21,041 nucleotides of DNA from DAOSVX01 sp964616495. GTDB taxonomy: Bacteria > Bacillota_I > Bacilli_A > RF39 > UBA660. Numbering within the stretch: position 1 is the first letter of the stretch; each line of letters begins with the position of its first letter. A program made the position numbers and the translations under genes. Below are positions 6,033 to 12,443 of the stretch, one piece after another. The notes under the pieces are model-generated. The model was given only the letters and a program-made list of their open reading frames with translations, searched no databases and was not told the DNA's origin. The stretch lies in assembly GCA_964616495.1 (NCBI GenBank), contig CAZTRF010000015.1:1-21041 (forward strand), given 5' to 3'.

Positions 6033-8834
6033 ATGGATAAAATTATCATTAAAGGGGCTCGTGAAAACAACTTAAAAAATATTGATTTAGAGCTACCAAA
6101 AAACAAATTAATTGTAATGACCGGAGTAAGTGGCAGTGGTAAAAGTAGCTTAGCTTTCGATACCATTTATGCCGAAGGAGAAAGACGTTATGTTGAAAGC
6201 CTAAGCGCCTATGCTAGACAGTTTTTGGGAAATAGTAATAAACCTGATGTGGATAGTATTGAAGGATTATCTCCAAGTATTTCTATTGATCAAAAAACCA
6301 CTAATAATAATCCTCGTAGTACAGTAGGAACCGTTACGGAAATATATGATTATCTCCGTCTTTTATTTGCTCGTATTGGAACTCCATATTGTCCAACTCA
6401 TCATATAAAAATTAAGAGTCAAAGTGTTGAAGAAATGACCGATAAAGTAATGGCTTATGCTGAAGGGTCACGCATTGAAATAATGGCTCCCATAGTTCGT
6501 GGAGAAAAGGGAACACATAAAGATTTATTTGAAAAATTAATAAAAGATGGTTATTCTCGTATTAGAGTTAATGGAGAAATGTATGAACTTGATGATGAGA
6601 TAACTTTAGATAAAAATAAAAAAGATAATATAGAAGTAATTATTGATCGTGTAGTATTGGATCCTACTGATCGAAGTAGAATATTTGAGGCTATTGAGAC
6701 TAGTACTAAGTTAGCTGGAGGAAAGGTTTTAGTAAAAGTTAATAATGAAGAATTAATTATGAGTGAACAATATGCATGTGTTCATTGTAATTTTAGTCTT
6801 CCTTCAATGGAACCAAGAATGTTTTCATTTAATTCTCCTTTTGGAGCTTGTCCTGAATGTAAGGGCCTTGGAGTAAAGAAGAAGATTACGGAAGAGGCTA
6901 TTATTAAAGATTGGAACAAATCCTTAAATAAGGATGCTATTAATGGTTTTACTAAAGATTCTAATATTTATTTTACTAATTTAAAAACTCTTTGTAAGGC
7001 CTATAAAATAGATATGGATAAGCCATTAAAAGAGTTATCTCGTAAGGAACTAGATTTAATATTTTATGGGTCTGATAAGCCTTTAAAATTTGAGTATGAA
7101 TCTCGTACTGGTAATTTCACATCAAAAACCGATTATTTTGAAGGCGTAATTACTAACTTTGAAAGAAGATATGTAGAAACTACTAGTACTTGGATTAGAG
7201 AATGGCTAGAAGGATATATGACTGAGTCTGAATGTCCAACATGTCATGGAGCAAGATTAGATAAATCGGTTTTATCAGTTTTAATTAACAATAAAAATAT
7301 TTATGAAATGACTTTAATGAGTATTAAAGATCTAAATGAATTTATTATTAATTTGAAGTTAACACAAGAAGAAAAAGAAATAGCTGGTTTATTAATATCT
7401 GAAATAAAAAACCGATTAAACTTTTTACTAAATGTCGGACTGGGATATCTAAGCTTATCAAGAGCAGCCGGAACTTTGTCAGGAGGAGAAAGCCAAAGAA
7501 TTAGATTGGCTACTCAAATTGGTTCTAAGTTAACTGGAGTCTTATATGTTTTGGATGAACCTAGTATTGGACTTCACCAAAAAGATAATGAAAAGTTAAT
7601 TAATAGTTTAAAAGAAATGAGAGATTTGGGTAATACTTTAATCGTGGTAGAACATGATATGGATACGATGATGGCTGCCGATTATTTGGTTGATATAGGT
7701 CCAGTAGCTGGTAAGAATGGTGGATATATAGTTGCTAAAGGAACTCCCGAAGAGGTTATGAATAACGATAATAGCCTTACTGGAAGATATCTAAGTGGTA
7801 AAGAAATGATTCCTATTCCTTTAAAAGCTAGAAAAGGGAGTGGTAAGTTTATTACTATCAAAGGGGCCTCTGAAAATAATTTGAAAAATATTGATATTAA
7901 ATTTCCTTTAGGAAAGTTTATTTGTGTTACAGGAGTAAGTGGTAGTGGAAAGAGCAGTTTAGTTAATGAAATTCTTTATAAAAGTGTTTCTAAAAAACTA
8001 TATCGTTCAAAAGATGTCCCTGGTAAATGTTCTAAAATATTAGGGTTAGATAATATTGATAAAGTAGTTATGATTAGCCAAGATCCTATTGGTAGAACCC
8101 CAAGAAGTAATCCAGCTACCTATGTTGGAGTGTTTGATGATATTAGAGATGTTTTTGCCAACACTAAAGAATCAAAAATGAGGGGTTATGATAAAAGCAG
8201 ATTTTCATTTAATGTTAAAGGGGGAAGATGTGAAGCCTGTTGGGGAGATGGCATTAAAAAAATAGAAATGCACTTCTTACCTGATGTTTATGTTCCTTGC
8301 GATGTTTGTCATGGAAATCGTTATAATAGTGATACCTTAAATATAAAATTTAAAGGTAAAAACATTGCCGAAATATTAAAAATGAGAGTAGAAGAAGCTT
8401 TACCTTTTTTTGAAAATATTCCTAAAGTAAAAAACAAATTACAAATAATGATGGATGTTGGCCTTTCTTATGTTGAATTAGGTCAAAATGCTGTTACCTT
8501 ATCTGGAGGAGAGGCCGGTCGTATAAAATTGGCCAAAGAACTTCAAAAAAAGCCTACAGGTAAAAGCCTTTTTATCTTAGATGAACCAACTACAGGTCTT
8601 CACTCAGACGATATTAAAAAGCTATTAGTTATTTTAAATAGAATTGTTGATAATGGGGATACCGTTATTATTATCGAACATAATTTGGATGTCATTAAAG
8701 TAGCTGATTATATTATCGATTTAGGACCTGACGGAGGAGATGAAGGAGGAACAATTATTGCTACCGGTACTCCTTTAGAAATTAGTAAATGCAATAGATC
8801 ATATACTGGAGAATTTTTAAAAAAAATACTTTAG
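6033..8834 (+). CDS. uvrA: Excinuclease ABC subunit A
   Basis: UvrA is the damage-recognising ATPase of nucleotide excision repair; it loads UvrB on DNA. The 933-aa length is normal. Walker A motifs are at 31-39 and 634-642 (both GVSGSGKSS). Zinc-binding cysteines are at 249/252/273/276 and at 733/736/756/759. ABC signatures are LSGGESQR (482-489) and LSGGEAGR (823-830), each followed by a Walker B with LDEP. The second signature has Gly829 where Gln is normal, an unusual change. The ATG has GAGGGA seven bases upstream. uvrB is not adjacent here, unlike in many Firmicutes. Assignment is certain; the effect of the substitution is unknown. Confidence 0.97.
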   Translation: MDKIIIKGARENNLKNIDLELPKNKLIVMTGVSGSGKSSLAFDTIYAEGERRYVESLSAYARQFLGNSNKPDVDSIEGLSPSISIDQKTTNNNPRSTVGTVTEIYDYLRLLFARIGTPYCPTHHIKIKSQSVEEMTDKVMAYAEGSRIEIMAPIVRGEKGTHKDLFEKLIKDGYSRIRVNGEMYELDDEITLDKNKKDNIEVIIDRVVLDPTDRSRIFEAIETSTKLAGGKVLVKVNNEELIMSEQYACVHCNFSLPSMEPRMFSFNSPFGACPECKGLGVKKKITEEAIIKDWNKSLNKDAINGFTKDSNIYFTNLKTLCKAYKIDMDKPLKELSRKELDLIFYGSDKPLKFEYESRTGNFTSKTDYFEGVITNFERRYVETTSTWIREWLEGYMTESECPTCHGARLDKSVLSVLINNKNIYEMTLMSIKDLNEFIINLKLTQEEKEIAGLLISEIKNRLNFLLNVGLGYLSLSRAAGTLSGGESQRIRLATQIGSKLTGVLYVLDEPSIGLHQKDNEKLINSLKEMRDLGNTLIVVEHDMDTMMAADYLVDIGPVAGKNGGYIVAKGTPEEVMNNDNSLTGRYLSGKEMIPIPLKARKGSGKFITIKGASENNLKNIDIKFPLGKFICVTGVSGSGKSSLVNEILYKSVSKKLYRSKDVPGKCSKILGLDNIDKVVMISQDPIGRTPRSNPATYVGVFDDIRDVFANTKESKMRGYDKSRFSFNVKGGRCEACWGDGIKKIEMHFLPDVYVPCDVCHGNRYNSDTLNIKFKGKNIAEILKMRVEEALPFFENIPKVKNKLQIMMDVGLSYVELGQNAVTLSGGEAGRIKLAKELQKKPTGKSLFILDEPTTGLHSDDIKKLLVILNRIVDNGDTVIIIEHNLDVIKVADYIIDLGPDGGDEGGTIIATGTPLEISKCNRSYTGEFLKKIL

Positions 8835-8855
8835 ATTTTTTTTAAGGCGAAAATC

Positions 8856-8864
8856 TGATATAAT
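8856..8864 (+). promoter_or_regulatory. Extended -10 promoter of the yvlD-lgt-trxB operon
   Basis: TG-A-TATAAT is a perfect extended -10. The -35 region is T-rich with no clear hexamer. An inverted repeat AGATTTT (8833-8839)/AAAATCT (8850-8856) lies just upstream without a T tract. Confidence 0.65.
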
Positions 8865-8879
8865 AGTAGTGGTGATAAA

Positions 8880-9269
8880 ATGAAAAATAAAAATGTAGGA
8901 AGAGAAATATTAAAGACAGCATTATCTTTATTTGTTAATGCTTTAGTATTAATGATGGCCAGTTCAATATTTAAAGGCTTTTATATTGATTCGTTTTGGG
9001 TAGCAGTCCTCACAGCTGCAGTAATTTCTTTGTTAAATGGATTGGTAAAACCACTATTAGTTTTTTTAACTCTACCAATAACAATATATACTTTAGGCCT
9101 TTTTTATCCTTTTATAAATGTTTTAATTTTAAAATTAGCTAGTTTTATAATAGGCAAAAGCTTATTTAGCGTTGAAGGTATTATAATTCCAGTATTTATA
9201 GCCCTCTTTATTTCATTTATGAATATTTTACTAGATAAATTAATAGTAAAACCAATAGCAGGAGAGTAA
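8880..9269 (+). CDS. YvlD-like 4-TM protein (phage holin superfamily IV)
   Basis: The 129-aa protein is almost entirely hydrophobic, with four predicted membrane segments at about 10-28, 38-58, 64-88 and 98-118. The motif LLNGLVKPLLVFLTLPITIYTLG is typical in position and style of the PF04020 family (Mycobacterial 4TM phage holin superfamily IV, B. subtilis YvlD). Family members are chromosomal membrane proteins, not lysis holins, and their function is unclear. In Bacillus yvlD lies next to hprK and lgt; here it is two bases upstream of lgt, which supports the assignment. It is the first gene of a three-gene operon. The ribosome site is the modest GGTGA. Confidence 0.8.
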   Translation: MKNKNVGREILKTALSLFVNALVLMMASSIFKGFYIDSFWVAVLTAAVISLLNGLVKPLLVFLTLPITIYTLGLFYPFINVLILKLASFIIGKSLFSVEGIIIPVFIALFISFMNILLDKLIVKPIAGE

Positions 9270-9271
9270 TT

Positions 9272-10099
9272 ATGAACCCAGTAGCATTTAGTATCGGTAA
9301 CTTTGATATAAGATGGTATTCTATTTTAATATTAATAGGAGTTATTATTGGCCTTTTAATAGCTAATAGAGAGGCCAAAAGATTTAATATATCTAAAGAT
9401 TTTATGTTTAATATGTGTTTTTGGGCGCTTATAGCGGCCTTTATTGGAGCCAGACTTTATTATGTAATATTTAACTTTTCTGAATATAAAGATAATTTAA
9501 TTGATATTTTAAAAGTATGGGAAGGTGGACTAGCTATTCATGGGGGCCTAATCGGCGGGTATCTAGCTATTATTATTTATTCTTATATTTATAAAGTAAG
9601 GCCTCATAAATTTACTGATATTATAGTTCCATCTTTGATATTAGGACAAGCCTTAGGGAGATGGGGAAATTTCTTTAATGGAGAAGCCCATGGGATGGCC
9701 ACCACTTTAAATACCCTTCAAAATCTTCATATTCCCGAATTTATAATTAAAGGAATGCAAATAGAAGGTATTTATTACCATCCAACCTTCTTATATGAAT
9801 CTTTATGGTGTATTTTAGGATTTATAATATTATTGATTATCAAAAGATATCGTTATTTAAAAGTAGGACAACTTACTTGTATTTATTTAATGTGGTATGG
9901 AGTAGGAAGATTCTTTATTGAATCAATGCGTACGGACTTCTTAAAACTATCAACTTCATTTGGAACCTTTAGAATAGCTCAAGTAGTATCAGTTGCTTTA
10001 TTTTTAATAGGCTTAATATTCTTTATTATTCAGTCTCGTAAAGGTAAATTTGAAGATTTATACAATGAAATTGGTAGCGAAGGATCAATTAAGTTTTAG
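9272..10099 (+). CDS. lgt: Prolipoprotein diacylglyceryl transferase
   Basis: Lgt transfers diacylglycerol from phosphatidylglycerol to the lipobox cysteine of prolipoproteins in the cytoplasmic membrane. The 275-aa polytopic protein has the family hallmarks: HGGL (90-93, with the essential His90), the Lgt signature GRWGNFFNGE (129-138, with the essential Arg130) and GRFFIESMRTD (212-222). Two predicted substrates, the lipoproteins at 1719 and 5541, are in the same window. GGAGAG precedes the ATG, which lies two bases after the yvlD-like stop, so the genes are probably translationally coupled. trxB follows after 11 bases. Confidence 0.96.
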   Translation: MNPVAFSIGNFDIRWYSILILIGVIIGLLIANREAKRFNISKDFMFNMCFWALIAAFIGARLYYVIFNFSEYKDNLIDILKVWEGGLAIHGGLIGGYLAIIIYSYIYKVRPHKFTDIIVPSLILGQALGRWGNFFNGEAHGMATTLNTLQNLHIPEFIIKGMQIEGIYYHPTFLYESLWCILGFIILLIIKRYRYLKVGQLTCIYLMWYGVGRFFIESMRTDFLKLSTSFGTFRIAQVVSVALFLIGLIFFIIQSRKGKFEDLYNEIGSEGSIKF

Positions 10100-10110
10100 A
10101 AAGGAATAAT

Positions 10111-11001
10111 ATGATATACGATTTAATAATAATAGGAGCAGGCCCTGCGGGAATAAGTGCAGCCATCTATGCTAAAAGAGGCAATTTAAATGTTTTGGTG
10201 TTAGAAAAACAATATCCAGGAGGATTAGTCAACAATAGTAGTGTTGTCGAAAACTATTTGGGATTTCCTAAAATTACCGGGCCTGAGTTAGCTGCTTTAT
10301 TTAAAAAGCATTTAGAAGAATCTGGAGTTTTATATAAAAGAGAAGAAGTAATTGAAATAATTAATGGAGAAACAAAAACTGTTGTTACCAAAAAAGATAA
10401 ATATCAAACTAGAGCTATTTTATTAGCGGTTGGAAGATCTCCTAAGAAATTAGGCTTGGAAAATGAAGATAAATTTTATGGTCAAGGGATAAGTTATTGT
10501 TCTTTATGTGATGCCCCTCTTTTTAAACATAAAAATGTTGCTGTTTATGGTGGTGGAAATAGTGCTTTTGAAGAAGGCCTTTATTTAGCAAAATTTGCGA
10601 ATAATGTTGTTATTTTAAATAGAGGAAAAGAACTAAAAGCAGATAACCTTTTACAAGAACAAGCCAATAAAATGGATAATATAGTAATTATAAACGAATG
10701 CGAACTAACCAAAATAAATGGTAATGAATATTTAGAAAGTATAGAAATAAATCATAACGAAACTTTAAATATAGATGGATTATTCATCTATATTGGTTAT
10801 ACTCCTGCGACTTCTTTTTTAAAAAATCTAGATTTAACCGATCATCAAGGATATATAGAAGTTAATAGTAAATATGAAACAAAATTAAAAGGTATTTATG
10901 CAGCAGGAGATATCGATAAAAAGGGAATGTGTCAAATTGTAACGGCAACAGCAGAAGGCGCAATAGCAGCTGTTGATATAATTGCTAAGTTGGATAGATA
11001 A
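10111..11001 (+). CDS. trxB: Thioredoxin reductase-like flavoprotein
   Basis: The 296-aa protein has the low-molecular-weight TrxB layout: FAD-binding GAGPAG (9-14), redox disulfide CSLC (130-133), a second dinucleotide fold GGGNSA (147-152) and AAGD near the C-terminus. It should reduce thioredoxin or a related thiol protein in the cytoplasm. The NADPH-specificity motif HRRxxxR is degenerate here (NRG, then Lys176), so the electron donor may not be NADPH. AAAGGA lies before the ATG. It is the last gene of the yvlD-lgt-trxB operon. trxB near lgt is common in Firmicutes. Family is certain; cofactor preference is open, and a ferredoxin- or NADH-linked relative is possible. Confidence 0.9.
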   Translation: MIYDLIIIGAGPAGISAAIYAKRGNLNVLVLEKQYPGGLVNNSSVVENYLGFPKITGPELAALFKKHLEESGVLYKREEVIEIINGETKTVVTKKDKYQTRAILLAVGRSPKKLGLENEDKFYGQGISYCSLCDAPLFKHKNVAVYGGGNSAFEEGLYLAKFANNVVILNRGKELKADNLLQEQANKMDNIVIINECELTKINGNEYLESIEINHNETLNIDGLFIYIGYTPATSFLKNLDLTDHQGYIEVNSKYETKLKGIYAAGDIDKKGMCQIVTATAEGAIAAVDIIAKLDR

Positions 11002-11005
11002 AAGA

Positions 11006-11034
11006 TTGTTAAAAACAAAAATAATTGCTATAAT
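11006..11034 (+). promoter_or_regulatory. Strong promoter of the small RNA
   Basis: TTGTTA (11006-11011), a 17-base spacer ending in TGC, then TATAAT (11029-11034): a near-ideal extended -10 promoter. No coding region follows before the terminator at 11092-11118. The architecture nearly matches the rplK promoter at 18596-18624. Confidence 0.88.
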
Positions 11035-11040
11035 ACAAAT

Positions 11041-11118
11041 AGGAAAGCACTTAGACCCCCTGAGGTTAAAGTGTTTACCATTGGATAGACACCTAACTCA
11101 CAGAGTTAGGCGTTTTTT
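11041..11118 (+). ncRNA. Putative antisense small RNA of about 78 nt
   Basis: A strong promoter predicts a start near 11041 and a strong terminator ends at 11118. Between them there is no ATG and no ribosome site. The RNA would have a 5' hairpin (CACTT at 11048-11052 with AAGTG at 11069-11073) and the terminator hairpin. It is transcribed toward, and overlaps, the 3' end of the hydrophobic-peptide gene on the minus strand, and would be fully antisense to any read-through of that mRNA. This placement resembles antitoxin RNAs of Bacillus type I systems such as txpA/RatA and bsrG/SR4. The antitoxin role is inferred. It could instead be an independent regulatory RNA. Confidence 0.65.
11092..11118 (+). 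terminator. Strong terminator of the small RNA
   Basis: CCTAACTC (11092-11099) pairs perfectly with GAGTTAGG (11103-11110) around the loop ACA, then CG and six T. Read on the minus strand no T tract follows, so it is not an obvious terminator for the convergent mRNA. The peptide stop codon overlaps the T tract. Confidence 0.92.
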
Positions 11119-11191
11119 ATATACTTAAAATATAAGTAATAAGTAAGATAATGATGAGTAGTAAACTACCAATAAGTAAGTCTTTCTTCAT
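11117..11191 (-). CDS. 24-residue hydrophobic peptide, candidate type I toxin
   Basis: ATG (11191-11189) to TAA (11119-11117) encodes 24 residues: MKKDLL, then one membrane-spanning stretch made almost only of Leu and Ile with one Gly, ending TYILSI. A very good Shine-Dalgarno, GAGAGGTGG (11205-11197), lies at proper spacing, which is hard to explain by chance at this length. The start is preceded by a masking hairpin and a promoter, and the 3' end overlaps a convergent small RNA. Size, Lys-rich start and single hydrophobic helix match type I toxin peptides in general, but it does not look like Fst, TxpA, Ldr or Hok and I recognise no family. Toxicity is inferred. A small membrane regulator is the alternative. 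Confidence 0.6.
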   Translation of the reverse strand: MKKDLLIGSLLLIIILLITYILSI

Positions 11192-11197
11192 ATTACC

Positions 11198-11219
11198 ACC
11201 TCTCTTAAAAAAGAAAGGT
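11198..11219 (-). promoter_or_regulatory. Hairpin masking the peptide gene's ribosome site
   Basis: In the minus-strand RNA, bases 11219-11211 pair with 11206-11198 in a 9-bp stem with a UUUU loop; one pair is G-U, which becomes an A-C mismatch in a plus-strand RNA. The 3' arm contains most of the Shine-Dalgarno, so translation should need opening or processing of the leader. Confidence 0.65.
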
Positions 11220-11248
11220 AAACACCCTAACCTAAGTGCTTATAAATT

Positions 11249-11277
11249 TTTTTAACATAATAGAAAACCATTGTCAA
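11249..11277 (-). promoter_or_regulatory. Promoter of the hydrophobic-peptide mRNA
   Basis: On the minus strand a perfect TTGACA (11277-11272) is followed after 17 bases by TAAAAA (11254-11249), with TGT directly before it as an extended -10. The -10 is imperfect. The predicted start near 11242 puts the shared GCACTTAG element at the 5' end of the RNA, as in the plus-strand RNA. Confidence 0.6.
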
Positions 11278-11333
11278 AAAACTAATTTATCTTTTTAGTA
11301 CAAAAGTATCAACAATAAATGGTTAATAGATAG

Positions 11334-11355
11334 AAAAGGTAATTCTACCTTTTTT
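11334..11355 (+). terminator. Hairpin with T tract upstream of mrnC
   Basis: AAAAGGTA (11334-11341) pairs perfectly with TACCTTTT (11346-11353) around a 4-base loop, with T to 11355. No gene ends just upstream on +, so it may insulate mrnC from the small-RNA locus. Apart from this, the stretch 11278-11333 shows nothing clear. Confidence 0.5.
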
Positions 11356-11365
11356 AAAATTTTTA

Positions 11366-11374
11366 TGTTATTAT
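11366..11374 (+). promoter_or_regulatory. Extended -10 promoter of the mrnC operon
   Basis: TG-T-TATTAT ends seven bases before the ATG at 11382, so transcription could start on or next to the start codon. The -35 region is poor. Confidence 0.5.
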
Positions 11375-11381
11375 GTAACTG

Positions 11382-11753
11382 ATGTTTATGGAAAAAGTTT
11401 TATCAGTGGCCTATTTAGGCGATGCAGTTTATGAATTATATATTAGAAATTATTTATTTAATAGTGGTGTTTATGATAATGGTCTACTTCAAAAGAAAAG
11501 TCTTCTTTTTGTCAGTGCAAGAAGTCAAAGAAAAATATTAGAACAATTAATTAACAACAATATTTTAAGTGAAAAAGAATTAGATTACATAAGAACAGGT
11601 AGAAACGCTAAAGGGGCCAGATGTAAAAACAGTGATATAGTAACGTATAGAATGGCCACCGGATTAGAATATTTATTTGGTAAATTATACTTAGAAAACG
11701 AGCACGAGAGAATTAAAAAAATATTTGAAAAAATAGTGGGGGAATACAAATGA
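11382..11753 (+). CDS. mrnC: Mini-ribonuclease III
   Basis: MrnC is a short RNase III-type endonuclease without the double-stranded RNA-binding domain; it matures 23S rRNA in Firmicutes. The 123-aa product (143 in B. subtilis) has the catalytic motif YLGDAVYELYIR with Asp14, the RTGRNAKGA segment (66-74) and the NSDIVTYRMATGLEYLFGKL helix with the second acidic site. The frame is closed by a stop just upstream of the ATG at 11382, so the N-terminus cannot be longer; ATG at 11388 is an alternative. Neither has a recognisable ribosome site, and the -10 box almost touches the start, suggesting a leaderless message. The next gene overlaps by ATGA. The position next to rlmB matches Bacillus. Confidence 0.93.
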   Translation: MFMEKVLSVAYLGDAVYELYIRNYLFNSGVYDNGLLQKKSLLFVSARSQRKILEQLINNNILSEKELDYIRTGRNAKGARCKNSDIVTYRMATGLEYLFGKLYLENEHERIKKIFEKIVGEYK

Positions 11754-12442
11754 TAACTCTTATAACGACGAGTACTACACCTGGTAAAAAAGAAGGCATT
11801 AATATAAATACAATAAAAGTTTATTATGGAGCTCATAAAAAAGAATTTGCTAAAAGAATTGGAAACACTATTTTAGGGTTGACCACTATTTCCGAAAAAT
11901 TTTCTGACGAAGATGTTAGAGAAATGGTTGAATATTTAATTAAAATGAGAGTTGTTTTTGATGATGAAGGTGAATTAACTTTTAATAAGGCCATTGAAAA
12001 GCTATCTCCTAGTTTAAGCGAAGATACTTTAAAGTTAATTTCCAAATATTTTAAACAAGTGGCTAAAACCAAAGATACTTCAAGTGAATCTTATGGTGAT
12101 TTGTCAATGTTAGAAGAATTAGCAATATTAGATATATCATCTGAAATTGAAAAGCAATGTATATTAAAACAAATAATGATTTCAGATACTGTTTTAAATG
12201 ATATAGTTGAATTATTAGTCCCTTTAGTAGTAGATGATAGAGGCGTAGATGCCGATTATTATTTAAATATTAAAATGATAGTTAAAGAAATATTTGATAA
12301 GCTGGAAGCACATAATGAAGTAACATACTTAACGGTAGCTAGAGCTTTAGAGAGATTAAAAGGAAAAGATGAAGCTAGAACAATTGCTATTGGCAGATTA
12401 AAATTTTTGCAAATGAAACAAACTTCAGGAAAGGAATTATAA
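11750..12442 (+). CDS. Unknown 230-aa protein between mrnC and rlmB
   Basis: The ATG overlaps the mrnC stop (ATGA) and follows GGGGGA, so translation is coupled to mrnC; the stop is one base before rlmB. The 230-aa product is soluble-looking and mostly helical, rich in Lys, Glu, Ile and Leu. Its N-terminus is Thr-rich; the body resembles a string of short helices with no visible catalytic motif, cysteine pair or membrane segment. I do not recognise the family. Its location in an operon of rRNA-maturation genes suggests, by context only, a role in RNA or ribosome metabolism. B. subtilis has no gene here; yacP would lie after rlmB. Confidence 0.85.
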   Translation: MITLITTSTTPGKKEGININTIKVYYGAHKKEFAKRIGNTILGLTTISEKFSDEDVREMVEYLIKMRVVFDDEGELTFNKAIEKLSPSLSEDTLKLISKYFKQVAKTKDTSSESYGDLSMLEELAILDISSEIEKQCILKQIMISDTVLNDIVELLVPLVVDDRGVDADYYLNIKMIVKEIFDKLEAHNEVTYLTVARALERLKGKDEARTIAIGRLKFLQMKQTSGKEL

Positions 12443-12443
12443 T

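Larger units (their letters stand above)
11047..11239. repeat. Imperfect inverted repeat flanking the small-RNA/peptide locus
   Basis: The left arm carries GCACTTAG (11047-11054), GTTA (11065-11068) and GTGTTTACC (11071-11079). The right arm carries the exact complements: GGTAAACAC (11217-11225), TAAC (11228-11231) and CTAAGTGC (11232-11239). The arms differ in spacing, the left having about eight extra bases. Both transcripts therefore start with nearly the same leader, and an extended peptide mRNA could pair its own 5' and 3' ends. Confidence 0.8.

Noticed and set aside
8833..8856. uvrA terminator from AGATTTT/AAAATCT
   Set aside because: The hairpin is not followed by a T tract; the bases after it are the -10 box of the next operon.
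8880..9269. Phage holin indicating a prophage
   Set aside because: The family name is historical; the YvlD-type gene next to lgt is a chromosomal housekeeping arrangement and no phage genes surround it.
11041..11118. Riboswitch or attenuator for mrnC
   Set aside because: A strong terminator ends it more than 250 bases before mrnC, another hairpin terminator and a separate promoter intervene, and no known aptamer is recognised.
11117..11191. Member of the Fst/Ldr toxin family
   Set aside because: The peptide is shorter, almost purely Leu/Ile, and lacks the conserved Pro and charged C-terminus of Fst; the repeats are inverted rather than direct.
11041..11242. MITE or IS remnant explaining the inverted repeat
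   Set aside because: The arms are unequal in length and start at the predicted transcription starts, no target-site duplication is seen, and internal promoters, terminator and ORF give a better explanation. It is not fully excluded.
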